NCBI GenBank assembly: GCA_047495785.1
Contig: JBLDXI010000001.1
Coordinates: 1,798,001 to 1,862,000, forward strand
Length of the DNA: 64,000 nt
Direction of reading: 5' to 3'
Source: Lepidodermella squamata
Lineage: Eukaryota > Gastrotricha
This document shows, piece by piece, positions 23,970 through 36,170 of the stretch (position 1 is its first letter; each line of letters opens with the position of its first letter). The notes under the pieces were generated by a model. It did not search any database and was not told the origin of the DNA. It was given only the letters and a program-made list of their open reading frames with translations. A program made the position numbers and the translations under genes.

Positions 23970-26094
23970 TTACAATCGACTTTGTTCCTTGCTTTGCAGC
24001 AAGGCTTGCACCTTCATCGCCAGCGCCATGTTGCCGCTAATTTTAAGCTGGCCGTTGAAAAACGCCTTCTGCGGCATCAACCGGCCCAGTTTCAACTCTA
24101 GCAAATCGCTGTCTGACATGGTCAAAATGCAATCGCCCTTCGCCTTCGCCGCCTCAGTCCACTCAATCGACGGCGTGGCGCTTTTCAGGTCAATAATCCA
24201 CGCAGCATCGCCGTCGGATTTAGTCACCTTGAAGCATAGCACGCCGTTGACTTTCTTCTTCAAATCAGCCGAACGAGCCGGGTCGTTGATAGCACGGCTC
24301 AGCTCATCGAAAACCGGGTAAGACTTGAAAGACGTGGCGTTGCTTGGAAGACCGGCGGGGGCAGGCTTGCTATTGGAAGCATTCGACTGATTCGAACAGA
24401 AACCAAGGCGATAGGCTGCTACAACAGCGGCCCCTCCCAAGCCGATATTGTGTTGCAAAGCCACTTTCGCATTCGCAACTTGACGCGGGCCCGCAAGACC
24501 TGAAAAAAATAAGAGCTTTAAATTAAATAAAAATCCTCCTTAATAAATTTACCTCGCAATTGCCAACACAATTCGGCGCATTGGGCGAGTCCGGTAGCTC
24601 CAAGGGGGTGTCCCTTAGAAATCAACCCTCCACTGGGGTTTACGACCCATTTTCCGCCGTACGTGTTGTCACCCCGGTCAATCAATTCGCCAGCCTTGCC
24701 AACCGGGCACAGGCTCAACGCTTCGTAGGTGATGAGTTCATTCGCCGAGAAACAATCGTGCAGTTCGACGACCTGAACGTCGTTCGGCGTTATGTTAGCC
24801 TTCTTGTAGACGCGATCAGCCGCCGCTTTCGACATGTCCCAGCCAACACCGCTGATGCACGAGCCGTTGTTGATTTGCTCCACATCAGTCGACATTTCCA
24901 TAGCCAGAATTTCAACGGCTTGCTTCTCAAGACCGCGTTGCTTGACGAAGTCCTCCGATACGACAATAGCCGCAGCTGCTCCATCGCTGGTTGGGCAGCA
25001 TTGCAATTTAGTCAAAGGATCGTGAACAGTGGGTGACTAAATTGAAGAAAGAAACACATAAATGCATGCTTGAAACGTTTAGTTTGATAAACCTTGCCAA
25101 ATCATGCCAAAGTTTCCTGCAGACTTGAAAGGATTTTTGTAAATTTTAATCTCAACCACAGCATGATTTCAGTCGATAATAAGGTTCAAAAATTAAGACA
25201 AATAAATCATCAAATCACGCGCTTAATCCGAGATTATACCGCAGGTCTAATTAAACACTTCAAGCATCAGAGCTCGCAGGGAATTTACTCGAGTGCAAAA
25301 TTATTGTACCTTTCTAGCAAAATAGGACAATGTCTCGCCAAATTCACCTACAGTCTAACAAAATTGTCCTGAGAAATCGATTTTTTAGCTCACAAATACC
25401 CTAGCTTAATAAGACACTGAGCAGGAAAATTGTCTCACCTTCAAAATATCCTCGAGCGAATAGATATCACGGAACTGTGAATTCGGATTGTTCGCAGAGT
25501 GTCTATGGTTTTTCTCTGCAATTTTCGCAAATTGTTCTCGTGTAGTGCCATATTTTTCCATATGTTCACGCCCGGCGTTGCCAAACATCTGAATTACGCA
25601 TAAAAAATAAACATTTCTATTTGCTAGACAGATTACCACCATACCTGAGCAGCGAAAGGCCCAGCGGAAATTCCGTACTTGTTAATAGTTGCTTCCATGC
25701 ATTTTTCAAACGGACTCGCTCGATCACTCCAGCGACTTTGCAGCGAGCCCTTCTCCATCTTTTCGAAACCAGCCGCTAAAACGCAATGCGAACCCGCCAG
25801 AATCATGTTCCGCGCCAAAATGAGTGCACTAGCGCCCGTTGAACAGTTGTTATTGACGTTGAAAACCGGAATGCCCGTGAGACCCATTTCGTAAAGTGCT
25901 CGCTGGCCCGATGTTGATTCACCGTAGACGTAGCCAACAGCCGCTTGCTCGACATCAGTATACGCCGATTTCGCGTCATTAAGCGCACTTGTAACGGCCT
26001 CTTTCACCATTTCCGGGTAATCCGGATTTCCGGGACGTCCAGGCTTCAGAAATTTGGTCATGCCAACGCCGACCACAAAAACGCGCCGCGACAT
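23970..26094 (-). CDS. SCP2: sterol carrier protein X: thiolase plus SCP2 domain, peroxisomal
   Basis: SCPx carries out the last thiolytic step of peroxisomal beta-oxidation of branched acyl-CoAs, and its C-terminal SCP2 domain binds sterols and lipids. Four exons: 26094-about 25646, 25589-25440, 25035-24553 and 24500-23970. The thiolase part shows [11 protein letters not shown], the catalytic-cysteine loop [17 protein letters not shown] and the C-terminal GHPLGATG. The last exon holds a linker and an SCP2 domain ([10 protein letters not shown]...[13 protein letters not shown]). It ends in S-R-L, a recognised variant of the PTS1 peroxisome signal. The full thiolase-SCP2 fusion is present in one gene, as in most animals. 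A second, stand-alone SCP2 gene lies 4 kb away on the other strand. Confidence 0.95.
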
Positions 26095-26575
26095 TTTAAA
26101 TCAACTCGATAAAAATCTAGGTAATTCGACAAAAAATCATTCGATTAAATCCGACCAATTTCACGTTGTATTATCTCTCTCATAATTTATGCACATCCCC
26201 GAACAAAACAACACCAATGGAAAGACCTTCCTGAGCTTCTTTTTGGTCATAAGTATACAATTTCATTCAGCAAGAGAAAAATCACCGCTCGTTATGTTAA
26301 AGCCAGGACTCAACGCTCAGGTAACTCGTTCATCTATGGAATAGTAAATACAATAAAGAAGACCCTTGTTCTCTACAAATTTCGCCAAATAAAACGGGCG
26401 GAATGACTATTACAGATAATGACGATCCCATCACAAAAACAGAATAAATATGTTCTTTATATAGCACATTGATTAGCGACGTTATGGCAAGTCGGAAAAC
26501 AGAACGGCGAGAAAGAAGATTTTATAACAAAAGAATGCATAGATACAGCGACTCGCTTATTTAAAGATCCATCCT

Positions 26576-28441
26576 CTATTTCCAGGTGAAGACTTCTTTA
26601 ACCTTCCACTGCTGCTTCGGTTCGTCAGGATTGCAGGCGCGAAGACGAAGTTCTTGCCCAGAATGGTCACCCTCGACGCATTTGTTTTGAGACTTGTGTC
26701 GAACCATTCGAGTGACCGGTTCATATTGGAAGTCGCCCGTTGGTTCGACAGGGCAAACGACAACGCGCAGAGTATCGCCGACGGACACAACGCAACGCTC
26801 GCCGGTCGCAATTTGACCCTGCGCGTTGAAACGGAACATTTGATTACCGCCCTGGTGATGGCAACCGCTGAGAGTAAGGGTGGTTCCAGTATCTTGGTGG
26901 CCCTTGTCCCAACAGAAGTTCGTAGAACCGTCCTTGAAAACGACTTCACCCCAGGCAATATTTTTCGGAAGAGGCGGGAATTTCTCCAGAACCGAGTAAC
27001 CAACTTCGTCCATGAAGAACTTGAATGGCTTGCATTGAAGCTTCTTCTTCAGCGAAATTTGATCGGTTAAATCTCCAATATCGTAACCCTTCATATCGGG
27101 CTGGCGAGTGTAGAAATACTCGCGATACTCTGGATCCAGCCAGACCTCTACTACTCGCATGTAATTTACGTTGATCACAGGAATCTTGTGGTCGATCGAC
27201 CCGAGACCGTAAGGCATATGAGTGCGGTAAACGTGGCCAACATGCGAGCAAGGTACCCATTCAATGGAGCCACCACATTGCCAGATCTTGAAGGACAATT
27301 CAAAGTTCTCACCACCCCAAATCTGCAGACCAGGATCATATGCTCCCAAGGTGAAGAAGAAATCACGATTCATGGCAAAGAGACCACCGGCGTGGGTTGG
27401 CGATCTGTATGGCTCGCTGTCATACTTACGACGAGAAAGCTCTCGGTCAGGAACTTCCGTCTCTTTGTACAAAAAGCCCCATTCGAAGATGCCCTGGTAA
27501 TGGACGCCGTGCTGATATACTGGGCGATAGGCGAAAGTATCGTGATCAATGCCATCGACAATGGGCACAGCCATAATAGTCGGATCTAATGCAATACGAG
27601 CCAATAGCGGAACTAGCCAGTTTCTGTTGCACTCACAGTGAGCGTCCAAGAACAATATAACTTCAGAAGTTGCGTATTTAGCTCCGAGAGTTCGAGTATT
27701 GATGAGACCTTCTCGCTTTTTGTTACGATATAGCTTAACCAAATCTCCAAAGTGTTCTTTCAAATAGTTTTCTAGCTTCTCGCCAAGATCTTCCTTGTCA
27801 CTATAATCGTCAACCATAACGATTTCCTTCAAATATTGAGGCGGGCTCGTGTTTTTAATCGAGTGAATCGTTCGCATTAGAGTCGAAAAGCCTTCATTAT
27901 GAAAAGCAACAATGACACTCACAGTAGGAAGATCCTCTGAGTAATGCCAATATTTGCATTCATCTAGACGAACGTCGGGAATGTTACGATCCATCGCAAT
28001 CATGTTACTAGTTTCAACGTTGAAGCCGTACTCTTGAACAGATCGACGGCCCTCCTCTCGTTTGGACGAGGGCAAATGAACCGCAACGCCGTCTTCTCCA
28101 GGACCAGACTTGTGAGTGATATGCGGCTCAAAGTTACCGAGAATACCGGACTTCATGACAGCAGTCGGCTTTGGTCTAGGAGTGCCGAATTTATCACGAA
28201 TGATATTTCCGGTATTCTCGTGTTTCTTCTCTCGTTTTTTAACAGGCTCATTGTGACCATCATCGTCAGGGTGTGCGACTTCTGGTTCGGTGCCCTCGTC
28301 TGAGAGTTGACCATCGCGATGAGATAAGCTGACAGCAGCGCGTTGCTCTTTGTCCAAGCGGAAGGTCATGAGTAAGACCCCGAATAGAAATAAGCCGACA
28401 ATCGCACATAGCTTAGTAAAAAAGCCGAACCGAAAACGCAT
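26576..28441 (-). CDS. polypeptide N-acetylgalactosaminyltransferase, GALNT7-like, intronless
   Basis: Starts mucin-type O-glycosylation in the Golgi by moving GalNAc from UDP-GalNAc to Ser/Thr. A single 621-residue frame: short basic N-terminus, signal anchor (residues about 11-27), stem region to about 145, then glycosyltransferase domain. Metal-binding DxH is in LFLDAHCECN. The Gal/GalNAc-T motif reads WGGENFELSFKIW, and HVGHVYR follows. A C-terminal ricin-type lectin domain (about residues 500-615) shows FCWDKG and GGNQMFRF. The pattern NIAWGE plus GGNQ-x-FR resembles GALNT7-type enzymes, but subfamily assignment is tentative. All multi-domain neighbours have many introns and this gene has none in its coding region, which suggests origin as a retrocopy or intron loss. 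Confidence 0.93.
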   Translation of the reverse strand: MRFRFGFFTKLCAIVGLFLFGVLLMTFRLDKEQRAAVSLSHRDGQLSDEGTEPEVAHPDDDGHNEPVKKREKKHENTGNIIRDKFGTPRPKPTAVMKSGILGNFEPHITHKSGPGEDGVAVHLPSSKREEGRRSVQEYGFNVETSNMIAMDRNIPDVRLDECKYWHYSEDLPTVSVIVAFHNEGFSTLMRTIHSIKNTSPPQYLKEIVMVDDYSDKEDLGEKLENYLKEHFGDLVKLYRNKKREGLINTRTLGAKYATSEVILFLDAHCECNRNWLVPLLARIALDPTIMAVPIVDGIDHDTFAYRPVYQHGVHYQGIFEWGFLYKETEVPDRELSRRKYDSEPYRSPTHAGGLFAMNRDFFFTLGAYDPGLQIWGGENFELSFKIWQCGGSIEWVPCSHVGHVYRTHMPYGLGSIDHKIPVINVNYMRVVEVWLDPEYREYFYTRQPDMKGYDIGDLTDQISLKKKLQCKPFKFFMDEVGYSVLEKFPPLPKNIAWGEVVFKDGSTNFCWDKGHQDTGTTLTLSGCHHQGGNQMFRFNAQGQIATGERCVVSVGDTLRVVVCPVEPTGDFQYEPVTRMVRHKSQNKCVEGDHSGQELRLRACNPDEPKQQWKVKEVFTWK

Positions 28442-30314
28442 GGTGACGAACCTTCGTTGAAAGATAAGTTATTGATCGATTATTTCAAACGAAAGCATCT
28501 GGTTTCCTAGAAGATAACATATCAAAGTAAGAACTTTAACCGGAAGCTTGGAACGGACGAAGACCCAAGTGCCAAGTAGAGCGGAAACCGCACAAGAAAA
28601 GCAAATCCTTGGAGAGAAACTAGCTAAACGGAGCTTATCACTTATCACTTACTATAAAGAGTACTACATGATAGCTATTAACCTTGGCGAGCTTGATATG
28701 ATCACGTTTTTAAAACCAGCACCATTTGTCCGGTTAGTCTGAAGACAAAAAGCGGTGGTGGCGGTGTCTCTCGTTACGTCCGCTAGAACTGGACACCTGA
28801 TCATTTTCACTCAAAAACTAGTTAGCCTTGCTACAACTTTAATTCACAAGAGCAATGTTCCCACGTATGAAATTCAACATAAAATTGGTTTATATACATT
28901 ATGGTTTGATTTCCTAAAAATTAAGTGTCAACATTTTGCGCTATTTTCTCATAGCTCTGGGCGCGGTGCTGGATGAGAGAGGGTCTTTGCGGTCCCTGCT
29001 TCGCGAGATCTGCGAGCCTCGGCTTTGACCTGAACGATCCGGACTAGCTGGCCATGAAGGTCTTGCTGGTCCTCTCTTTGGAAATCCTTCTGTGTTGTCT
29101 GTGATACGTGGTTATTTTATTGGCTCCGGACCCGTTAACTGAACCGAAAAGCCCAAACGTGGCGTAGACTAGCGATTAGCGGTCGCCCTTGCCATTTTCG
29201 GGCGTGGCTAAGATCAATATAACTAACTTTTGGCTCATGTTTCGAGTTTTGCTCGGTAAATAAGGAGTAGGACGATATTGAGGCTAACTTCCTTGCAAGT
29301 TTTTGGCGTGTCCCGTGCGACTGCTCTGTTTAGGATCATCTACAACCTTGTCAAAGTCGAGGAAAGGTCAATTTTTATCCAGTTGAATGAATGAATGAGT
29401 TTTTATTGTTAAAGCCCAGACTCTAACATATTTCGTGAATGTTATTGAAATGACATACTGAGTTGAGAGGATATGATACAAAGTCTTACAAGAATGTCTC
29501 ACAATACAGTCACCACGCTAGTTTATATTTGAAAAGTTTGAATGAATCTATTTAATATGCTCTTAAGCTTGACTAAAATGTCTCTGTTGTAAAAATCGAA
29601 GTCGAGCCATTCAGCTAAGTCGGCGATAACAAGCAGATTGTATTGGTGTCGTTCCTCTTGTATTAGTGTCGTTCCTCCTGTCGTTTGTATCTAGTTAAAA
29701 CGCCAACTGGACCCGTGTCAGAAGAGTAATGGCTCACCGAACTGAGTTATAACATCAATCACTTCTTAATTCATATTCATGAAGCGCACTGTCTGTTCGA
29801 TCTCTTCGGCTTCTCATAACCGAACCAAGGAAAGCAGCTTTGGCCGCGGAAACCTTGAATCGAAACTGAAACAAAACTGTTCGGTGGTCAATCCCGGTTG
29901 ATATGATGCCAGTTGATATGGCATGAAAAAGATTTTATTTTGCAACCTTTGCCTCTCGGCACTCGCGCGATATGATGATAGTCAGTGGCAAACTGAATTC
30001 CGAATCAATATCCAGATTTAATTTAATGCGAGTGCGCATTGCTGATTATCAGAAGTAAGCCTGTCTGTAGCGGGCTTAATTATTAGACTCGAGGCATCAT
30101 CCGCTTGAGCAGGTACATACTTCAAAGGGTGTGACCTTCATATTGTTGCGATTAATAAGTGTTAGAATGTTTAAGTCGAATCAACTTGATACACTAGAAT
30201 CGAAAGTTCTTTTATTTTATTTACCGCCTCGCCAGAGCCACGTTGCCTAACTACTTGGCCATTTCATTTGATGTTTTATTACTTTTAGTTTGTTATTCAA
30301 TTTGAAACCTCAAG
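28442..30314. promoter_or_regulatory. divergent intergenic region between GALNT and SCP2
   Basis: The two flanking genes point away from each other, so both promoters should lie here. No ORF is convincing. A stretch near 29384-29400 (GAATGAATGAATGAG) resembles the short tandem tail left by some LINEs, and the preceding GC-richer 28960-29380 may be a decayed repeat, but no protein match supports it. Confidence 0.4.
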
Positions 30315-30713
30315 ATGCCCGAGCTTCCGTCGAGCGCCTCTACCTTCAAGTCTCTCGTCATATATCAAGAAATCGAGAAGGGGATGGAAGATACAGCAAA
30401 GGCGGCAGATTTAGCCAAAAAGGTCAATGGAGTTCTTTGCTTCAAATTGAAAAAGTCTGATGGCAAAGAGGCCGCGTGGGTGATTGACCTCAAGGCCGCA
30501 AAACCGTCAATCCGCTGGGTTGAAGATGTTAAATCCGCTACTGGTGATTGCACTCTCACCCTTGGCGACGAAGACATGATGGGCCTGGCCACGGGTAAAC
30601 TGCTGCCACAGAAGGCGTTTTTCAGCGGTCAGCTCAAAATCACTGGAAACATGGCTATGGCCATGAAGGTGCAAAATCTGCTGCAAATGGCTGATGTTAA
30701 AGCAAAGCTCTAA
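30315..30713 (+). CDS. stand-alone SCP2-domain lipid carrier
   Basis: Intronless 132-residue protein consisting of one SCP2 (sterol-binding) domain. [46 protein letters not shown] and MAMAMKVQNLL are all recognisable. It ends A-K-L, the classical PTS1, so it should be delivered to peroxisomes. It is clearly related to the C-terminal domain of the SCPx gene at 24 kb (same VNGVLCFK and LPQKAFF blocks) but diverged. Vertebrates make a similar small protein from the SCPx locus by an internal promoter; here a separate gene supplies it. A splice-acceptor-like TTACTTTTAG lies about 29 bases upstream of the ATG. Confidence 0.93.
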   Translation: MPELPSSASTFKSLVIYQEIEKGMEDTAKAADLAKKVNGVLCFKLKKSDGKEAAWVIDLKAAKPSIRWVEDVKSATGDCTLTLGDEDMMGLATGKLLPQKAFFSGQLKITGNMAMAMKVQNLLQMADVKAKL

Positions 30714-30891
30714 GCTTTCGATTTTATTCCATGCAAAGTGCTCGAAATTTAAATATTGTCTTGTGATTCATTTTTTCTCCATTAAATTATATGGAATGAT
30801 GGCTGTTAATAGCAAAACCTAACGAAATAAATTGCTTGTGATTGAGTAACGTTTTTTAATTATTTTACATTTCATAGATTTGTTGAAATAA

Positions 30892-31932
30892 ATGGCGGAA
30901 GAAACCGGGGAAGCCGCCGGTGCCGTGAAGGCGACAGAAAACAAAGAAACTGTGAAGAAATATCCTCAGAAACGAGATTATCGTCAGAGGGCTCATGCTA
31001 ATCCTATCAGTGATCATGACTTTGATGTGTGAGTTTTCTATTCGATCGGTTTCGGGTTTATTTGATAATTTTAACAGACCGCCGAATCCGGATGCTATGA
31101 ACTGGCAAGAGCTTTACCCAACTAAGACTGATTTCGCAAATAGAGACTTCTTTTTGGATGCTGGTTGCGGTTACGGTGGGATGTTGGGTAATTTTCTTCA
31201 ACATTTAACAATTTTCAATACATTTCTTGAATCGATTTCGCTGCTGCTTGTGTATTCTAATCTCAGGCAAGACATCGAAAAGTCGGCCTGCCTGAAATTA
31301 ATATACATTAAGCACTATCTGTAATTGTAGCTGAGGCGGATTTTATTTCAGACACGATTTAAATCTAGCTAATTGTGTTTTATTTATTAGTAACACTGGC
31401 CACACTCTATCCGGAGCAGCTGATGCTAGGCATTGAAATCCGAACGAAAGTTGCAGATTTTGTCCAACAGAGAATCGCCTCATTACGCGAAAGCACGGCG
31501 AAAGAAGGCAACCCGCAGTACCAGAATATTGCCTGTGTTCTTTCAAACGCGATGAAATTCCTGCCAAATTATTTCCACAAGTTTCAAGTCTCGAAAATGT
31601 TCCTGCTATTTCCGGATCCTCATTTCAAGAAGTCGAAGCACAAATGGCGTTTCATCTCGCAGGCAACTATGCCCGATATAAGTTACGTCATCAGACCAGG
31701 CGGTAAAATCTACCTCATCACCGACGTTGAAGATCTTTACAACTGGATGGTTGAACATCTGTGTAGCAACAAGCTTTTCCGGCGTCTTTCCGACGAAGAA
31801 ATGGCAGCTGATCCGATAACACCTCTGCTGATTTGTTCCACGGAGGAGGGCAAAAAAGTCCAACGGGCCGGCGGGAAAACCTACCCGGCAATATTTTTGC
31901 GAATCGCCAGCCCGGAGCATGATTGTTGTTGA
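30892..31932 (+). CDS. METTL1: tRNA (guanine-N7-)-methyltransferase catalytic subunit
   Basis: METTL1 (yeast Trm8) forms m7G46 in a set of tRNAs, with WDR4/Trm82 as partner. Three exons joined in phase: 30892-about 31030 (Lys-rich start, then KYPQKRDYRQRAHANP), about 31079-31187 (WQELYP and the SAM-binding loop DAGCGYGGML), and about 31390-31932. The last shows LGIEIRTKVADFVQ, the family signature FPDPHFKKSKHKWRF and IRPGGKIYLITDVEDL. The join GGMLVTLATLYP matches the family's GGLLVELSPLFP region. Length is about 265 residues, as expected. It starts only 178 bases after the stop of the SCP2 gene on the same strand, and TTCATAG (acceptor-like) lies 15 bases before the ATG. Confidence 0.94.
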
Positions 31933-33284
31933 TTAGCTAGTAGTTGTGCATAAATAAAATCGAAAATATTGCGGTTTTTTCTACTCTTTAGTCCTGAGAA
32001 GTGATGAACCGGCCTATCACGATCTCGTCTTGCGTAGAACTCCAGATATTTTCGCCGAAAATCGATAATATACGTGCCGGCTAAAAACACCTGCGGCGGT
32101 GCGGGGTAAGGCTAATGAAACGTGGCTGCGTTGTAAAAAGGCGCTGACACTCGATACAGATAACGAATATAAGTCGATGCATAGCGCGATATTGCAAAAC
32201 GTACTCATCTTGTCATTCAAACGGCCTGCCTTGAGAACCATCCGATTTTCCTTTTAAAGTTATGAAAAAATCGGCATCAGCCAAGACAAGTTTCATTAAA
32301 TCAAGTGCATTGATTTATATCGTGTGATTTCATTATAATTCATTTTTACACTATTGACAGCTGACTTTTTTGCCACTAAAAAACTATTGCCCTCGGAAAA
32401 TGCGCAATGGAGTCATTCATTATGAGTTCGATTTTTTTTAGCGTCACCCACTTCCGTGGAAGCGATGCATGAATTTAACAAACTCTGTGGAAAGGGTTTA
32501 GTCATAGAGTGTTGCCCTATTTATGAAGCGGAAAAGCGCAGAAAATACGTATATAATCATCGTAATGATAGATTATTTTATTATGATTATTACCATCTTT
32601 ATCATTCAATGCTGAGTATGGGAAAAATTAGGCCGAAGATACACAGGCGTTATAAAATAATAAGCACTCGGCCCCGAAAAATAGCCGTTGCACTTTTCGC
32701 GAGGCGAGACGCGCGCGAATCGATGCAAATCAACTGCGGACATCTTGGTAGCAGCTAGAAAAAATTTTCTGCTTCACTCGCCGCCTTATTCTTTATTTTC
32801 TCTCATCTCGTGCCACGTATATTTGTAATATTTCCTCTCTCTTCTCATCCTCGCTTTGCTGAAGCGTATTGTTCCGCAGCCTACTTCTTTGCAGTGCGTA
32901 TTTCTCGGTCCCATACTTTTTCACACAGTCGCATTCAGAGCGCTGCCCACCAAAATGCGCGTCGTTTCATTACGATCCGCGAGTGTGGATCAGCAGCCAC
33001 GGATACAAAAGTATTAGCCTTGATGATGGACTTATACTGCCATATTATTATTGTTTATTATGCTATTTTTTCAGTATTAGTCGCCATCTTCCTGCGATAA
33101 ATTTGTATTAGTATGACGACGACAGTCTCTTCTTATTCGCATATGTCATGTTCTGTTTCGCATTATACGCGACGATATAATTTTACATTTTTACGATATA
33201 TACGCATAATACGATGACTAGAAGGCGCGCCCAGCTGTAGTATATACGAACAATAATAATATAACCATAGAAACTTTTCCAACT

Positions 33285-36170
33285 AAAGGGGGCGCTGCCA
33301 GAAACCAAACCCCAAGTTGAAAATAAGTCGCCTTGATTTTTATTGTTTTAAATATACGCGATTTTTTGGAAAACGCGAAGAAAGCGGCTGCGCCATGACA
33401 TCACAGTGATTGAGCGCGCCCGATACAAAAAGGCGAGGCTAGAATATATAAAAAATATAAATAATTATATACGCGGGCGCATGTAATGCAGTAAGCGTGA
33501 GGAGACATTTTTCATCGCCATTTTGCACTCCCCTAAGGCAGCGAGCCGATAATCAGTGAGACACGCGGCTCCATTATTTATCAGTTTTATTATTGTATTT
33601 TTCAGAGGAAATTTTGCTAGAAACTGAATTTATATTATAAAACAACCAGCGGCGCCTTTTAATTCGCCTCTCGTGCGGCAAATCGGTCCGTTTTTACAAT
33701 TTTTTCACTCGAAATTCTTAAGAAATCGGGGCCGATGAATAGCCGAAATTCGCATGTAGGTCACGCAAATTGTCATGTTCCATACTATTATTTATTGACC
33801 GAATGTTATTACCCGCTAACAATGACCATTGCGATTCACTTCAGCTGAATCATATTTATCGTTATAGCTGGCGAGACTGTTTGAATAAATAAAAAATAAT
33901 ATAATTCTATGGCGCGAGTTCGCGTGACCTAAATAATGGGACCTTGTAAAAGGCGGCGAAAATCAAATTTTCGAGTTACAGCTCCACGTTTCAGAAAACT
34001 CTTCACATTTTTCGTGCCGTTGCCTAGCTTTTTTTTAAGATGTGACCCCCGCTTTTAACAAAACGCTCATTTACGCAACTTCTATCAAAGAATATTTTCA
34101 TACAGCGGGGTGCAACTTTTCGCGACGATTTTTTATTATCTGCAGCTTTTTCTATGCTCTTTAACTTGCCGCGGTTTAAACCTCGAGATGACAAATATTT
34201 CTTCAAAATGACCTGCCGTGATCTTGAGCGCAAAATTACTAGAATTATCGACCGCTGTCTCAGAAATCTTTTATTTTTCTAGAGCTAAGAAAGCTGTTAT
34301 AACGCAAATAAAATTATTATTAAATATACGATTTTTACCGGGTTCATTAAACGCGCATTGTATGTTTTATCAGCTGCAGAGCGTTGCATCTTTGCTTTTC
34401 CTCCCACTCGCTTTTCCAACTTTCAGCCGGGTATAGTAAAATACAAATAATTATTCATTGTCGCACGTCGCGCCTTACCACTGCCTGACGTTGTCGTAAT
34501 CGTATATAATCGCCACCGGTCTTGTAATAAAGCCCCTATTATTTATGACACGATTATTAGCATACAACGGGCGACACCTGCTCGGCGTGTCCATCAATCG
34601 AACAATGGCAGCGCCTCCCTATAAGCTATTTTATTATTAGGTTTTACGAAATATATTACATACCTACGAATTAGCGTCCTGACACGCTATCGTTTTTTAC
34701 CGCCACATATAACCCGACCTCATGTTTTTATTATGGAAAAATTAATTAATAAGAGAACAAATGCGGCAGCGCCAAGCATCACAGATCCTTGTTTGCAGGT
34801 ACTGAATGCTGAAAGATGCGCCTGTTTGTTGAGGTTTTATTGCTGCATCATTATTATTTGACCCAGGCCAAGGTTAGTGACACATGGCTGCGACGACTGT
34901 GTGCTCTGATAGTGTACTTTGACACCCGAGATCGATAATCGCAAATTCAGAACTCCGCGCGATGACGCCTTATATTCAGTCACCCTTGCTACCTAATTTT
35001 ACGGATCATCGCTTTCTTCAAACAAAAAAAACGCCTGGATTTTTATTTATTTGATTTACTTTCTGATTTCCTAGTGGCAGTAATTTTTTGTTTAACAATA
35101 TACATGCAACACCAGATACCGTATCGATTTTACGGTTGGCAGGTTATTTATGTTACAATGTGATCGCAATAGAAAATTGCGCGCTCACTTTTTTGCTCTT
35201 GTGTATGCGAATGTAATTTTGATTTTTCACCACTTTATAGATGGCATAGGAACATCGCTTCAGCAGCAGATGTGTAGAGCGGCGCTATAAATTACTGGCT
35301 TTCGGCGGCAACGCTGATGGTTGGTTGTATTTTGGTCTATCATTAGGCGAAAAAATTGTTTAATAGCAGTAGCTACCTTTAAGATGGGCGAAAGATGATG
35401 CGATTTCAACGCCCGACCGCGGCCTGCTGGCGGCGCTTTTGCTAGATTTAGCCTAACAATAATCATCATCCATCATATGACTGCGATTGCTTTGCTGAGT
35501 ATAAACGCTATTTAACAGATATAAAGGAGTACACGGCTGCGAAAGTGATTATTTATTTATTTGTTAAAATACCGATCAAAACTGGCATTTCGCTTGCATT
35601 CGTGTTATTATTATCGGCGTTATTATTATCATCATTATTACTACATGGGCTGATGCGCTAGTTCGCCCGGCTAAATAATACTATGGTATTAAGCATGCGC
35701 GTAGCTATTATTATTCTGACATCGCCGTGTAGTCAGCGCCTGGGCCATTCGATCGCACTTTTGAGCGCGCCTTGGCGTCTGTGCGCGCCCGCAACCGCCG
35801 CCTGTAAAAAAGTACTCGCTCACTCTCACACACACGCGCCTCACACACAAACACATGCAATACAAGCCGCGTAAAGATCGGTCACCTCCACCGCTCATCG
35901 CTGTGGCGCGCCCATTCGGAGGCAACCCACAACTACCAATACTACTACTACTACTACAACTACTACTACTACAACTACTATACCGCATATGATAATATTC
36001 TCATCGCCTATTTGCCGTCTACCTATATTACCATGTATTAAATTGCATGAAGGCTGTTTAAAGTAAATTCGCCCCTTTTTACGTATTCATCTGTTATTAC
36101 TATCTTCGGGCAGGCAATGGGATACTTTTACAGGGCGTTTTCTCACTACCTTTTTGGCCCGGCGCCTGGG
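33285..36170. repeat. dispersed GGCGCTGCC-type motif array
   Basis: Members, in either orientation: 33285-33300 (AAAGGGGGCGCTGCCA), 33645-33660 (CAGCGGCGCCTTTT), 34607-34620 (GGCAGCGCCTCCCT), 34764-34776 (CGGCAGCGCCAAG), 35278-35290 (AGCGGCGCTATAA), 35427-35440 (CTGGCGGCGCTTTT), 35733-35745 (CAGCGCCTGGGCC) and 36158-36170 (CCCGGCGCCTGGG). The first matches the core of CTCF-type binding sites (GGGGGCGCT); the others share GGCGC with variable flanks. Spacing is irregular, so this is not a tandem repeat. Confidence 0.45.
35931..35981. repeat. (ACT)n microsatellite
   Basis: An imperfect ACT/ACA trinucleotide run of about 50 bases. A CA/CTC-rich stretch lies just upstream (about 35818-35860). Both are simple repeats within the non-coding block. 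Confidence 0.85.

Noticed and set aside
24560-25036. Plus-strand 158-residue ORF
   Set aside because: It is an antisense shadow of the SCPx thiolase exon, which shows conserved catalytic motifs on the other strand.
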